NCBI RefSeq assembly: GCF_004155535.1
Contig: NZ_RYUH01000014.1
Location: 186,001-250,000, forward strand
Length of the DNA stretch: 64,000 nt
Direction: 5' to 3'
DNA from: Bifidobacterium pseudolongum subsp. globosum
GTDB taxonomy: Bacteria; Actinomycetota; Actinomycetes; Actinomycetales; Bifidobacteriaceae
Both the position numbers and the translations under genes were made by a program. The notes under the pieces were generated by a model. The model had not been told where the DNA came from, made no database searches, and saw only the letters and a program-made list of their open reading frames with translations. Shown piece after piece: positions 17,245-27,739 of the stretch. Position 1 is the stretch's first letter; the number at the start of each line of letters is the position of its first letter.

Positions 17245-18216
17245 ATGCATTCAACTTCTTCTTCCATAGTAACTGTTCTCACGCGCGCCGCCGCGGCTGT
17301 GTGCACCGCCGCGATGTGTATTTCGCTTGCGGCGTGCGGCGGCGATGATGAGAAAACCTCTGCCGGTTCGCAGAAACTGCCGCAGCTCACCGGCGTGACA
17401 GTCAAGGGCACGCCGGGCAAGAAGCCGGAAATCTCGTTCAAGACTCCGCTCTCGGTGGAAAACAACGCGACCGCCATCCTGCAGGAAGGCGATGGCGAGA
17501 CGCTCAAGAACGGCGACCGCCTGTGCATGCAGCTGACGCAGTACAGCCTCAAGACCGGCGAAGAGGTCGCCACCACATGGGACACCAATGTGCCGGATTG
17601 CTCGCTCGTGTTCAATGAGTCCGACGAGCCGGGCAGCGCCGAAAGCGCCACGCTCTCGCAGATCGCGAACTACGCGCTGCGCGGCAAGAAGCTCAATACC
17701 ACGTTCGGCGTCGGCATCAACGATGGCAGCGGTGACGACCAGAACTACCTGCTCGTGGCCACGCCGGTCTCGCAGTCGAAGGATCTCGAGAAGGCCGAGG
17801 GCAAGAAGGTCAAGGACGTGCCGGCCGACCTGCCGAAGGTCACCACGGCCACCGACGGCAAGCCGTCGATCGACATGAACGGCTACAAGGGCAGCGACAA
17901 GCTCGTGGCGCAGACGCTCATCGAGGGCAATGGCCCGGAGATCACCGACAGCACCTACGCCGCTGTGGTCAAGTACACCGGCTGGCTGCTCGACGGCAAG
18001 CAGTTCGATTCGTCGTGGGACCGCAACGACACCTTCACTGCCACGCTCAACGGTGGCGTGATCCAAGGCTGGACCGAAGGCCTGCGCGGCAAGAAGGTCG
18101 GCTCCCAGGTGCTGCTCGTCGTGCCGCCGGACCTCGGCTACGGCGACAAGGAGCAGGGTGAGATTCCGGCCAATTCGACGCTCGTCTTCGTGGTCGACAT
18201 CCTCGCGAAGTACTGA
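17245..18216 (+). CDS. FKBP-type peptidyl-prolyl isomerase lipoprotein
   Basis: 323 residues. Lipoprotein signal with lipobox LAACGG, so anchored on the outer face of the membrane. The C-terminal ~100 residues form an FKBP domain: VVKYTGWLLDGKQFDSSWDRND, GVIQGWTEGLRGKKVGSQVLLVVPPDLGYG and IPANSTLVFVVDIL contain the usual binding-pocket residues. The middle region looks like a second, degenerate FKBP-like half (GDGETLKNGDRLCMQL). It probably folds secreted proteins. ATG 17245 is favoured because TACTGT ends 7 nt upstream; ATG 17239 is the alternative. Confidence 0.9.
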   Translation: MHSTSSSIVTVLTRAAAAVCTAAMCISLAACGGDDEKTSAGSQKLPQLTGVTVKGTPGKKPEISFKTPLSVENNATAILQEGDGETLKNGDRLCMQLTQYSLKTGEEVATTWDTNVPDCSLVFNESDEPGSAESATLSQIANYALRGKKLNTTFGVGINDGSGDDQNYLLVATPVSQSKDLEKAEGKKVKDVPADLPKVTTATDGKPSIDMNGYKGSDKLVAQTLIEGNGPEITDSTYAAVVKYTGWLLDGKQFDSSWDRNDTFTATLNGGVIQGWTEGLRGKKVGSQVLLVVPPDLGYGDKEQGEIPANSTLVFVVDILAKY

Positions 18217-18239
18217 TCGGAACCAATCCGCTCCCTACC

Positions 18240-18275
18240 GGCTCCCTGCGTCTGTCAGAACAGGCGCAGGGAGCC
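18240..18275. terminator. Bidirectional terminator overlapping the nucS stop
   Basis: 15-bp stem with one mismatch (GGCTCCCTGCGTCTG against CAGGCGCAGGGAGCC) between the convergent FKBP gene and nucS. The right arm is the last coding part of nucS, so one sequence serves as both coding region and hairpin. Confidence 0.6.
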
Positions 18276-18959
18276 GTCTTCTACGCCGCGCATGTCGTCA
18301 TAATCCAGCAGCAGGCATTCGAAACCACGGTCCGTGGCGAGCGTACGCGCCTGCGGTGTAATCGTCTGGGCGGCGAAGATGCCACGCACCGGGGCAATGA
18401 GCGGGTCGCGGTTGAGCAGTTCGCAGTAGCGCGTGAGCTGTTCGACGCCGTCGATGCCGCCGTGGCGTTTGATCTCGATCGCCACATGCACGCCGCTGCC
18501 GTCGACCGCCATGATGTCGACCGGTCCGATCGCCGTCGGGTATTCGCGGCGCACGAGAGTGGCGCCTTCGCCGATGCGCTCGATCTGCTCGGCGAGGTAG
18601 CGCTGCAGGTGGTCCTCCACACCGTCTTTGATCAGGCCCGGATCCTCCCCCAGGTCGTACGTCTCGTCGGAGTAGATGTGCTGTAGCGTCACTTCGAGGA
18701 TGTCGGTGGATTTGGCGGCGGCCGCGCGGATCACCTTCTGCGGCATCTCGGTGGCGGGGTCGTCGTCGGCGTAGTCGGGCGTGATGTCAGTGATCGTGCA
18801 CGGCGACGCCATCCAGTTGAGCGGCTTGTACGAGCCGAGTTCCGAGAAGATGAGCAGACTGTTGTCCGCTTTGATCAGCAGCACGCGGCGTGCCATGGGG
18901 AGTGTGGCTTGCAGCCGGCCGGTGTATTCGGCGCTGCAGTCGGCAACAATGATTCGCAT
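18255..18959 (-). CDS. nucS: NucS/EndoMS mismatch-specific endonuclease
   Basis: 234 residues. Cleaves both strands at mismatches as the core of the MutS/MutL-independent mismatch repair of Actinobacteria. The PD-(D/E)xK catalytic core is visible as GPVDIMAVDG followed by VAIEIKRHGG (Asp, Glu-x-Lys); VEDHLQRYLAEQIERIG precedes it, and the C-terminal DYDDMRG...LRLF resembles the sliding-clamp-interacting tail. ATG 18959 has TATGGT ending 8 nt upstream and no ribosome site. It is adjacent to the ATP synthase genes, as in many actinobacteria. Confidence 0.92.
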   Translation of the reverse strand: MRIIVADCSAEYTGRLQATLPMARRVLLIKADNSLLIFSELGSYKPLNWMASPCTITDITPDYADDDPATEMPQKVIRAAAAKSTDILEVTLQHIYSDETYDLGEDPGLIKDGVEDHLQRYLAEQIERIGEGATLVRREYPTAIGPVDIMAVDGSGVHVAIEIKRHGGIDGVEQLTRYCELLNRDPLIAPVRGIFAAQTITPQARTLATDRGFECLLLDYDDMRGVEDGSLRLF

Positions 18960-18967
18960 GAGGCACC

Positions 18968-18973
18968 ACCATA
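18968..18973 (-). promoter_or_regulatory. -10 element for leaderless nucS
   Basis: Minus-strand TATGGT ends 8 nt before the nucS ATG. Confidence 0.4.
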
Positions 18974-18995
18974 GTGGAAAAGCCGCACATGCAAA

Positions 18996-19035
18996 AGGCG
19001 GCCGTTGGATTCCACGTGGAATCCAACGGCCGCCT
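18996..19035 (-). terminator. Terminator of ATP synthase operon (40-nt perfect palindrome)
   Basis: Positions 18996-19035 are a perfect palindrome (AGGCGGCCGTTGGATTCC, ACGT, then its complement). On the minus strand it is followed by TTTTGC. It lies 27 bp past the atpC stop and would close the eight-gene operon. Confidence 0.85.
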
Positions 19036-19062
19036 CGCATCATGCGTGCCGCGGTGTGCGTG

Positions 19063-19362
19063 TCACTGGATGCCGGTTTCGTCAATCGGAATGTTCTGCA
19101 TCGGCCGCCCCTGCTCCACGACCACGGTCAGCTTGTTCGAGTCGAACGAGATGAACCCGTCGGTCACTTCGAACGAATGCTTCGCGCCGTTCGGTTCGGT
19201 GACGACGAGCGGGCCTTCCTGAATGACCGAAAGCACCGGTTCGTGGCCGGGCAGAATACCGAGCCCGCCCGCATAGGCGGGCACGAGCACCGCCTTCGCC
19301 GTGCCGCTCCAGATGGGGTACTCAGCGGAGACGATGTTCACGTCCATCGTTGTGCCGGCCAT
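19063..19362 (-). CDS. atpC: ATP synthase F1 epsilon subunit
   Basis: 99 residues, shorter than the ~135-residue enterobacterial form. Only the N-terminal beta-sandwich domain is present (VNIVSAEYPIWSGTAKAVLVPAYAGGLGILPGHEPVL); the C-terminal inhibitory helical hairpin is essentially absent, as in several actinobacteria. Central-stalk subunit of F1, last gene of the operon, 2 bp after atpD. Confidence 0.95.
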   Translation of the reverse strand: MAGTTMDVNIVSAEYPIWSGTAKAVLVPAYAGGLGILPGHEPVLSVIQEGPLVVTEPNGAKHSFEVTDGFISFDSNKLTVVVEQGRPMQNIPIDETGIQ

Positions 19363-19364
19363 GA

Positions 19365-20861
<1,497 letters not shown>

Positions 20862-21782
20862 CTACTCTTCCTTTTTGTTCAACGCATCGGCGCTGCCGAT
20901 GATTTCGGTAAGTTCCTGAGTGATCGACGCCTGACGCGAAGCGTTGAGCTTGCGGGTCAGGTCGTTGATCAGATCACGTGCGTTCTCTGTTGCTGTATGC
21001 ATGGCATTCTGCCGGCAGGCCACTTCGGAAGCCGCGGCTTCCAGCAGGCATTCGTGAATGCGCGAACGCACGTACCTCGGCAGCACCGCATCGAGCACCT
21101 CATCAAGGCTCGGCTCAAACGAGTACAGCGGCATGACGTGCTGCGACTCCACCGTGTCCGGACCGCCCGCATGGTGGTCGTCGGACTCGATGATCTCCAC
21201 GGGCAGCATGCGCAACACGCGCACTTTCTGCACGACCATGTTGATGAACTCGGTGTACACAATGTAGAGCTCACTGACACCGCCCTTTTCGGCGGATTTC
21301 ATGTACGCCTCCAGCAGGGCGCGTGAGATTGCGTCTGCGACTTCGACGCCAGGCTTCTCGGTATCGCCTTCCCACGTCTGCGCCATGGGGCGGTTGCGGT
21401 ACTTGTAGTACGACACACCGCGGCGCCCATAGACGAACAGTTCCGGCTCCTTGCCTGCCCCCTCCAGTCGGTTGAGCAGATCTTCGGTCTCGCGAATGAT
21501 CGACGAAGTGTACGCGCCGGCCATACCGCGGTCCGCCGTCAGGGCGAGCACGGCAACACGCGGGTTGTCGCCTTCCTTGCTGACGATCGGATGCGCGATA
21601 TGGGAGTGAGATACCAGTGTCTGGACGGCATCGAAAATCGCATCAGTGTATGGCTTCGCGTTGAGCGCGACCTCACGGGCCTGCGCGATGTGCGAAGCCG
21701 CGATCATCTCCTGGGCGTTGAAGATCTTCTCCAATGAACCCGTGGAGGCGATTCTGCTTTTTAATGCGAGTTGCGATGCCAT
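20862..21782 (-). CDS. atpG: ATP synthase F1 gamma subunit
   Basis: 306-residue central-stalk subunit. The N-terminal helix (LKSRIASTGSLEKIFNAQEMIAASHIAQAR), ALTADRGMAGAYTSSIIRE and the C-terminal helix (RQASITQELTEIIGSADAL) are canonical. It lies between atpA (3-bp gap) and atpD. Confidence 0.97.
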   Translation of the reverse strand: MASQLALKSRIASTGSLEKIFNAQEMIAASHIAQAREVALNAKPYTDAIFDAVQTLVSHSHIAHPIVSKEGDNPRVAVLALTADRGMAGAYTSSIIRETEDLLNRLEGAGKEPELFVYGRRGVSYYKYRNRPMAQTWEGDTEKPGVEVADAISRALLEAYMKSAEKGGVSELYIVYTEFINMVVQKVRVLRMLPVEIIESDDHHAGGPDTVESQHVMPLYSFEPSLDEVLDAVLPRYVRSRIHECLLEAAASEVACRQNAMHTATENARDLINDLTRKLNASRQASITQELTEIIGSADALNKKEE

Positions 21783-21785
21783 AGG

Positions 21786-23447
21786 TTACTTCTTTTCTGC
21801 GCTCTTGGCCGCCTGTGCCTTGCGGCCCTGGGCCTTGATCTGCTCTTGGTCGACCGGCGTGGCGCCCTTCGGCACCGGCTTCTTGTCGACGAGCGGCTTG
21901 CCGGCCTTGGTGACGTACGTCTCACGGAAGGCGTCCACGGCCTTGTCGAGGGCCGCTTCGGTCTCCTTGGTGAAATCACCGGTGTCGCGAATGGTCTTGA
22001 GGATGTCGGTGTTGCTGCTCACGTATTCGAGCAAACCGCGTTCGAACGGCAGCACGTCGGCGATCTCCAGATCGTCGAGCTTGCCGTTGGTGCCGGCCCA
22101 CACCGAAACGACCTCCTGCTCCATCGAGTACGGCGAGAACTGCGGCTGCTTGAGCAGCTCGGTCAGACGCGCACCTCGGTTGAGCTGGGCCTTCGACGCC
22201 GCATCCAGATCGGACGCGAACATGGCGAAGGATTCGAGTGAGCGGTACCGTGCCAGCGAGATCTTCAGCGTGCCGGAGACCTTCTTCAGTGCCTTCGTCT
22301 GCGCGGCGCCGCCGACTCGGGAGACCGAGATGCCGACGTCCACTGCGGGGCGCTGGCCGGCGTTGAACAGGTCGGACTGCAGGAAGATCTGGCCGTCGGT
22401 GATTGAGATCACGTTGGTCGGGATGTACGCGGAGACGTCGTTCGCCTTCGTCTCGACGATCGGCAGGCCGGTCATCGAACCGCCGCCAAGATCGTCGGAG
22501 ACACGCGCGCAGCGTTCCAGCAGGCGCGAATGCAGGTAGAAGACATCGCCCGGGTACGCTTCACGCCCCGGCGGGCGGCGCAGCAGCAGCGAGATCGAAC
22601 GGTACGCTTCGGCCTGCTTGGACAGGTCGTCGAACACGATGAGCACGTCTTTGCCGTGGTACATCCAGTGCTGGCCGATGGCCGAACCGGTGTACGGGGC
22701 GATGTACTTGAAGCCCGCGGAATCGGACGCCGGGGAGGCCACGATCGTGGTGTATTCCATGGCGCCGGCCTCTTCGAGGCTCTGCTTGACCGCGGCGATG
22801 GTGGAGCCCTTCTGGCCGATGGCCACATAGATGCAGCGCACCTGCTTCTTCGGATCGCCCGACTCCCAGTTCGTCTTCTGGTTGATGATCGTGTCGATCG
22901 CGATGGCGGTCTTGCCCGTCTGGCGGTCGCCGATGATGAGCTGGCGCTGGCCGCGGCCGATCGGCGTCATCGCGTCGATTGCCTTGAGGCCCGTGGACAT
23001 GGGCTCATCCACAGGGTGGCGGTGCATCACATCGGGTGCCTGCGCCTCAAGGATGCGGCGTCCTTCGCTCTTGATCTCGCCCAAGCCGTCGATGGGTTTG
23101 CCCAGTGGGTCGACCACACGGCCCAGGAAGCCGTCGCCGACCGGCACCGAGAGCACCTCGCCGGTGCGCCGGACTTCCTGCCCTTCTTCGATGCCGACGA
23201 AATCGCCGAGGATAACCACGCCGATCTCCCGGGCGTCCAGATTGAACGCCAGGCCAAGGGTGCCGTCCTCGAAGGTCAGCAGCTCGTTGGCCATGCAACC
23301 AGGCAGCCCCGTCACGTGCGCAATGCCGTCACCTGCGGTGGCGACGTGGCCCACTTCCTGGGTCGGCGTGTCCGATGGCTTGTACGAATCGACGAAGTCA
23401 TCGAGCGCCTTGCGTATCGTGGCGGGATCAATGGTCAATTCTGCCAT
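21786..23447 (-). CDS. atpA: ATP synthase F1 alpha subunit
   Basis: 553 residues; non-catalytic nucleotide-binding subunit. P-loop [56 protein letters not shown] and the alpha-specific arginine region [15 protein letters not shown] are present. The C-terminus carries a Lys/Ala-rich extension ([13 protein letters not shown]). ATG 23447 has AAGGAG 6 nt upstream; the GTG at 23453 is less well placed. Confidence 0.98.
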   Translation of the reverse strand: MAELTIDPATIRKALDDFVDSYKPSDTPTQEVGHVATAGDGIAHVTGLPGCMANELLTFEDGTLGLAFNLDAREIGVVILGDFVGIEEGQEVRRTGEVLSVPVGDGFLGRVVDPLGKPIDGLGEIKSEGRRILEAQAPDVMHRHPVDEPMSTGLKAIDAMTPIGRGQRQLIIGDRQTGKTAIAIDTIINQKTNWESGDPKKQVRCIYVAIGQKGSTIAAVKQSLEEAGAMEYTTIVASPASDSAGFKYIAPYTGSAIGQHWMYHGKDVLIVFDDLSKQAEAYRSISLLLRRPPGREAYPGDVFYLHSRLLERCARVSDDLGGGSMTGLPIVETKANDVSAYIPTNVISITDGQIFLQSDLFNAGQRPAVDVGISVSRVGGAAQTKALKKVSGTLKISLARYRSLESFAMFASDLDAASKAQLNRGARLTELLKQPQFSPYSMEQEVVSVWAGTNGKLDDLEIADVLPFERGLLEYVSSNTDILKTIRDTGDFTKETEAALDKAVDAFRETYVTKAGKPLVDKKPVPKGATPVDQEQIKAQGRKAQAAKSAEKK

Positions 23448-23522
23448 GATCACTCCTTAGTGTTGTGTATACATTCGCTTGCAGTCCGCGCGTGGCGCAG
23501 GCCTGCATGACGCGCTGCGGCG

Positions 23523-24356
23523 TCAGTCGTTGGTTCCGGCTTTCGCCTTGCGCTTCAGATTCTGCAACTGCGCGATCACCGTGTTGTCGGTGACCTCGTC
23601 GCCCACCTGGATGCGCATGCCGCCCATCACCGTCTCGTCGACGACGGAGTGGATGTGCACCGGGCGTCCGACCTTCTTCGTGTAGATCTGCGCAAGACGG
23701 TCGGATTGGGCTTCGGTCAGCGGCGCGGCGGTGGTGACGGTGACCATCGATTCGCCCATATGACGGGAGAATTTGTTGATGAGCCACTGGATCGTCTCAA
23801 GATAGCGGCGGTTGCGCGGATTGCGCGTGCTGTGCGCGGCGAGCCTGACCGTGATCTTGTTGAAGTCCTCATTGCCGATGAGCGCGTGCAGCAGGTTGTA
23901 CCGTGCCTCGATCGGGCTGTCCGCGTTGGACAGATCCGCACGGACGACCGGCAGATTGAGCAGCGCGGATTGCAACCGAGCGAGCTCGATGGACACTTGC
24001 AGCGTCGCCCCGTCTTTGTCTGCCTGGTACATCATCGCATCCACCGCAAAATCCTCGGTGGCATTGTCGATGTCGTACGCACGGCTCCAGCTGCGCGAAA
24101 CGAGATCGGTCATGATCTCCATCGTCATCGGCTGCACCTTGCCGCCGATGAGCTCGTTGAGCAGTTTCACCTTGTCTGCGACGGGCCGGCCGGGGTCGGT
24201 CAGCGCGCGCTGCAAACGCGGATTGTGGTCGAGCGTGCAGGTGATGCCGAACAGTTCGTCACCGATCTGCCAGGCGTCGTCACCGGATGCGCGCAGTTTT
24301 GCGGCAAACGAATCACGTGATTCGCGATCAGCTACTCGTGATGCCTCTCCTCGCAT
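23523..24356 (-). CDS. atpH: ATP synthase F1 delta subunit
   Basis: 277 residues, longer than the ~177-residue enterobacterial delta, as is usual in Actinobacteria. Peripheral-stalk subunit joining b to alpha; the C-terminal signature VDETVMGGMRIQVGDEVTDNTVIAQLQNLKR is clear. ATG 24356 has a full GGAGGTGA 4 nt upstream, the strongest ribosome site in the operon. Confidence 0.94.
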   Translation of the reverse strand: MRGEASRVADRESRDSFAAKLRASGDDAWQIGDELFGITCTLDHNPRLQRALTDPGRPVADKVKLLNELIGGKVQPMTMEIMTDLVSRSWSRAYDIDNATEDFAVDAMMYQADKDGATLQVSIELARLQSALLNLPVVRADLSNADSPIEARYNLLHALIGNEDFNKITVRLAAHSTRNPRNRRYLETIQWLINKFSRHMGESMVTVTTAAPLTEAQSDRLAQIYTKKVGRPVHIHSVVDETVMGGMRIQVGDEVTDNTVIAQLQNLKRKAKAGTND

Positions 24357-24386
24357 CTGGTCACCTCCCTTCCTTGCGGATTGGCG

Positions 24387-24914
24387 CTACTTATTCTCGC
24401 CCTGTTCCATGTCGGCGATCATTTGATCAATCATCTCCGACTGCACGGCGCTGTCTTTGAGTTCGGAACCAAGAATCTTCTCAGCGAGCGAAGTCGCCAA
24501 CGTGCCGACTTCACCCTTGAGACTCACCATGGCCTTCTGCTGCTGCGATTCGAGCGAACGCTGGGCGTTTGCCGTAATCTGCGCGGCCTCAGTCTCGGCG
24601 CGCGAACGCGCGTCAGCGATGATGTGCGATGCCTCAGCGCGCGCATCGTCACGAATCTTGGAAGCCTCCACACGGGCGGTGCTCAACTGGGCCTGATACT
24701 TCTTCTTCGCTTCGTCCGCGTCTTTCTGGGCCTGCTCCGCCTTGGCGATGCCACCCTCGATCTTCGCGGCACGTTCATCGAATATGGACTGGAACTTCGG
24801 CAGGAAGAACTTGTAGAAGAACGCGGCCACGATCAACAGGATGATCAGCGACCACACGATGTCATAGACCTTGGGGATGAACAAATCAACGCCTTCGGCG
24901 GCCATGGTCACCAT
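24387..24914 (-). CDS. atpF: ATP synthase F0 b subunit
   Basis: 175 residues: one membrane segment near 17-36 (DIVWSLIILLIVAAFFYKFF), then a long alanine/glutamine/glutamate-rich helix (FDERAAKIEGGIAKAEQAQKDADEAKKKY) forming the peripheral-stalk coiled coil. ATG 24914 follows GGAGGAGGG. Confidence 0.96.
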   Translation of the reverse strand: MVTMAAEGVDLFIPKVYDIVWSLIILLIVAAFFYKFFLPKFQSIFDERAAKIEGGIAKAEQAQKDADEAKKKYQAQLSTARVEASKIRDDARAEASHIIADARSRAETEAAQITANAQRSLESQQQKAMVSLKGEVGTLATSLAEKILGSELKDSAVQSEMIDQMIADMEQGENK

Positions 24915-24972
24915 GATGCCCTCCTCCTTTCATGTCCTGGTTGGAATTGCTTCGTGTCTCAGATCCGTTCGA

Positions 24973-25245
<273 letters not shown>

Positions 25246-25259
25246 TTATTGGCCGGCGG

Positions 25260-26072
25260 TCAGTCGATCTCCGGATAGCTCATGTTGATGTACGCGGTGG
25301 TCAGAATCGCGAAGATGTAGGCCTGCAGGCATGCCACAAGCACCTCGAACAGGTACATGAACAGACCCGCCGCAAATGTGACAACGCCGAACGGCATCAT
25401 GACTTTGTTCACCACGTCAATGAGGAAATACTGCGTGGCCGAAAGGCACAGCGCAAGAATCAAATGGCCCGAAACCATGTTGGCGAACAGTCGAATCGTC
25501 AACGAGAACGGGCGGATCACCAGCAGCTCAAGCAGCTGGATCGGGCTCAGCAGAATGTAAATCGGCCACGGCACACCCTTCGGGAAGAGCTCGTCGCGCA
25601 AGAAATGGCCGAGGCCCTTCTCGCGGATGCCCGCAATCCAATACTGCACGAAGCACCACATAGCGAATACAAGCGGCAAGGTAATCGTCGCACTCGCTGC
25701 GATGTTCATGCCGGGAATCTCACCGCACAGGTTGAACACAAGCAACGTGAGGAACACAGTGGTGATCATCGGCACGTAGCGCTTACCGCGCACTTCGCCC
25801 ATCACCTGATACACGATGTCGTTCTTCACAAAATCGATGACCCATTCCACTGCGCCCTGCCAGCGTCCCGGAATCAACTTCGCGCGCGCCGCGGTGATAC
25901 CAAGCACCAACAACATAATGATTGTGGCAAGGATACGCACAAAGATGATGCGGTTGATGGCGAACGGGGTACCTTCAAACAGGATCTCCGGGGGAAGAAA
26001 GTCTTCAATGCTTGGCATTTCCATCGATGCCTCTGCAAGCGTGGCTGCGCCCGCGGCGAATACATCAACCAT
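25260..26072 (-). CDS. atpB: ATP synthase F0 a subunit
   Basis: 270-residue integral membrane stator subunit of the proton channel. The C-terminal half has the conserved RPFSLTIRLFANMVSGHLIL segment with the essential Arg of helix 4, and YLFEVLVACLQAYIFAILTTAYINMS. AGGAGG lies 5 nt before ATG 26072. First gene of the operon in the order BEFHAGDC; no atpI is seen upstream. Confidence 0.97.
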   Translation of the reverse strand: MVDVFAAGAATLAEASMEMPSIEDFLPPEILFEGTPFAINRIIFVRILATIIMLLVLGITAARAKLIPGRWQGAVEWVIDFVKNDIVYQVMGEVRGKRYVPMITTVFLTLLVFNLCGEIPGMNIAASATITLPLVFAMWCFVQYWIAGIREKGLGHFLRDELFPKGVPWPIYILLSPIQLLELLVIRPFSLTIRLFANMVSGHLILALCLSATQYFLIDVVNKVMMPFGVVTFAAGLFMYLFEVLVACLQAYIFAILTTAYINMSYPEID

Positions 26073-26104
26073 TCATGCCTCCTGAATCCGAGTGTTCTGC
26101 TGTT

Positions 26105-26110
26105 AGTCTA
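26105..26110 (-). promoter_or_regulatory. -10 element of atp operon
   Basis: Minus-strand TAGACT about 32 bp upstream of atpB, in the 218-bp gap before metA. No good -35 is seen; the remaining sequence of the gap is featureless to me. Confidence 0.4.
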
Positions 26111-26290
26111 ATCCAAGTTGTTCCGTGAATGTGACGGCAAGATTTCTTCCCAAGGCGCACAAGCGTCCTGCGACTGCACCATTCGGCGCGTCGTTCATCT
26201 TCTCGTCTTCACAGTTCCTTCAGAACTCGTCGCAACGTGATTATTGGCTCGCCAGTGGACATTGGCGCAACGTCTAGCGTATCGCCGCTC

Positions 26291-27325
26291 CTAGCGGACG
26301 ATGAGCCCGTAGCCGTCTTCAAGGAAGGGCCGGAATCCATCCTCGCGCGGCGGGCAGGGTTCGTGGCGCACCACGTGGTCGGTGCCGAGCTTGCCCTGCG
26401 CGCGCAGGTCCGGCACTTCGGTCAGGTCGTACGGCGTCATCTGGTACACCCAGTTGAGCCAGTTGCGCCACAGCAGATTCGCGTGCGCACGCCACGAGAA
26501 CAGCGGTGCGATCGACGGGTCGTCGTGCGGGAAGTAATTGCGCGGAAACGGCACATTTGTCAGTCCGCGCTTCATATCACGCTCGTATTCTTCTGCAAGC
26601 GTATATTTGCCGTACTCCCAATGACCGAGCGCGAACACCTCGCTGAAATCGCGCGTCGAAATCAGGCCGGGGCCGGATTCCGGGCCCCACGTCAGCACCT
26701 GCAGCTCGGGGCGCGCCGCGAGGTCGCGCTCGTCGACGCCGGCGACACGCGAATGCGGCTGCAGCGCAATCTCGTCGAAGCCATTGGTGAGGAAGCAGTA
26801 TTCGTCCTGCAGGAACTGCGGGAACACACCAAACAGCTTCTCTGCCAGATCGACCTTGTTCACGCCGTAGCGGTGGTGCAGTGCACCCATCGCGCCCCAG
26901 CACAGGTATATCGTGGAGAAGACGTGGCTCGACGCCCAATCGAGGATGCGCCGGAACTCGTCCCAATAGTCCACGTGCTCGAACGATAGATGTTCCACAG
27001 GCGCGCCGGTCACGATCAGGCCGTCATAATAATTGTCCGCGAACGACTCAAGCGGTTCATAGAACTTCACGAGATGATCGGCGCTCACGTGCGTCGATTC
27101 GTGCGTGCTCGTCTTCATGAAGTCGATCTCCACCTGCAGCGGGGACTTCGAGATCAGGCGCAGCAGCTGCGTCTCGGTCTCGATCTTCTTGGGCATGAGG
27201 TTGAGGATCACCATCTTGAGCGGGCGCACGCGCTGACGCTCCGCCTCGGGCTTTTCGAGCGCGAAGATGCGCTCGGAGTCGAGGATCGCGCGCGCGGGCA
27301 GACCGCCGGGAATCTTGATAGGCAT
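26291..27325 (-). CDS. metA: Homoserine O-acetyltransferase (MetA family)
   Basis: Activates homoserine for methionine synthesis. 344 residues from ATG 27325; with this start the active-site residues fall at the family's standard numbers: nucleophile Cys142 (YLCWGAMG), His235 and Glu237 (GHWEYG). Residue 111 is Glu (TGAPVEHLSF), which in this family directs use of acetyl-CoA, whereas Gly111 gives succinyl-CoA. It is therefore probably an acetyltransferase despite belonging to the former HTS family. GATAAT ends 7 nt before ATG 27325. Confidence 0.93.
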   Translation of the reverse strand: MPIKIPGGLPARAILDSERIFALEKPEAERQRVRPLKMVILNLMPKKIETETQLLRLISKSPLQVEIDFMKTSTHESTHVSADHLVKFYEPLESFADNYYDGLIVTGAPVEHLSFEHVDYWDEFRRILDWASSHVFSTIYLCWGAMGALHHRYGVNKVDLAEKLFGVFPQFLQDEYCFLTNGFDEIALQPHSRVAGVDERDLAARPELQVLTWGPESGPGLISTRDFSEVFALGHWEYGKYTLAEEYERDMKRGLTNVPFPRNYFPHDDPSIAPLFSWRAHANLLWRNWLNWVYQMTPYDLTEVPDLRAQGKLGTDHVVRHEPCPPREDGFRPFLEDGYGLIVR

Positions 27326-27332
27326 GCTCTTC

Positions 27333-27338
27333 ATTATC
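27333..27338 (-). promoter_or_regulatory. -10 element for leaderless metA
   Basis: Minus-strand GATAAT ends 7 nt before ATG 27325. The alternative upstream ATG (27334) would lie inside the hexamer, which argues against it. Confidence 0.5.
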
Positions 27339-27415
27339 GGCGCGCGTCTGACGAGCGCCCGGCGAGTGTTCACTGCGCGGACCGAATGATGGAATATGGC
27401 GCGACACGCCGAGTA

Positions 27416-27443
27416 TTGACATAGCCGCGCATCTGAGTATGTT
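27416..27443 (+). promoter_or_regulatory. Promoter of initiator tRNA
   Basis: Consensus -35 TTGACA (27416-27421), 16-bp spacer, -10 TATGTT (27438-27443). It lies about 25 nt upstream of the mature tRNA 5' end. Confidence 0.65.
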
Positions 27444-27468
27444 TAATAGAGCTGTTCAAAACAGCCGG

Positions 27469-27542
27469 CGCGGGGTGGAGCAGCTCGGTAGCTCGCTGGG
27501 CTCATAACCCAGAGGTCCATGGTTCAAATCCATGCCCCGCTA
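27469..27542 (+). tRNA. Initiator tRNA-fMet (CAU)
   Basis: 74-nt cloverleaf. The initiator hallmarks are the unpaired first position of the acceptor stem (C1 opposite U72) and three G-C pairs in the anticodon stem (GGG/CCC) around loop CUCAUAA. CCA is not encoded. Confidence 0.95.
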
Positions 27543-27550
27543 CTAACACA

Positions 27551-27585
27551 GACCGGGAATCGAAAGATTCCCGGTCTTTTGTTTT
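27551..27585 (+). terminator. Terminator of initiator tRNA
   Basis: Perfect stem GACCGGGAATC/GATTCCCGGTC with a 4-nt GAAA-type loop, then TTTTGTTTT. Confidence 0.9.
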
Positions 27586-27672
27586 CCGCAGCTCCCTGTG
27601 TGCATGATCCGGCGTGCGCATACCGCATTGTTGGCGTCCAGCTGAATAGTTCTGTCCAGTAGCTTAAATCAC

Positions 27673-27701
27673 TTGGGACCTCGGATTGACCTGCGTATAT
27701 T
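27673..27701 (+). promoter_or_regulatory. Candidate frc promoter
   Basis: TTGGGA (27673-27678), 17 bp, TATATT (27696-27701); predicted leader about 32 nt carrying the strong AAGGAG. A second TTGACC at 27686 lacks a well-placed -10, so alternative or regulated promoters remain possible in this A/T-rich stretch. Confidence 0.4.
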
Positions 27702-27739
27702 GAAGCTAATTGGCTATATATCTATATTAAGGAGTTCAT

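Noticed and set aside
17160..17651. N-terminal extension of the two-TM envelope protein
   Set aside because: It would be antisense to the signal peptide and start of the FKBP lipoprotein, and the -10 at 17167-17172 fits the shorter start.
27586..27739. Riboswitch or T-box before frc
   Set aside because: No conserved T-box, SAM or other riboswitch core was recognised; a plain promoter and ribosome site explain the region.
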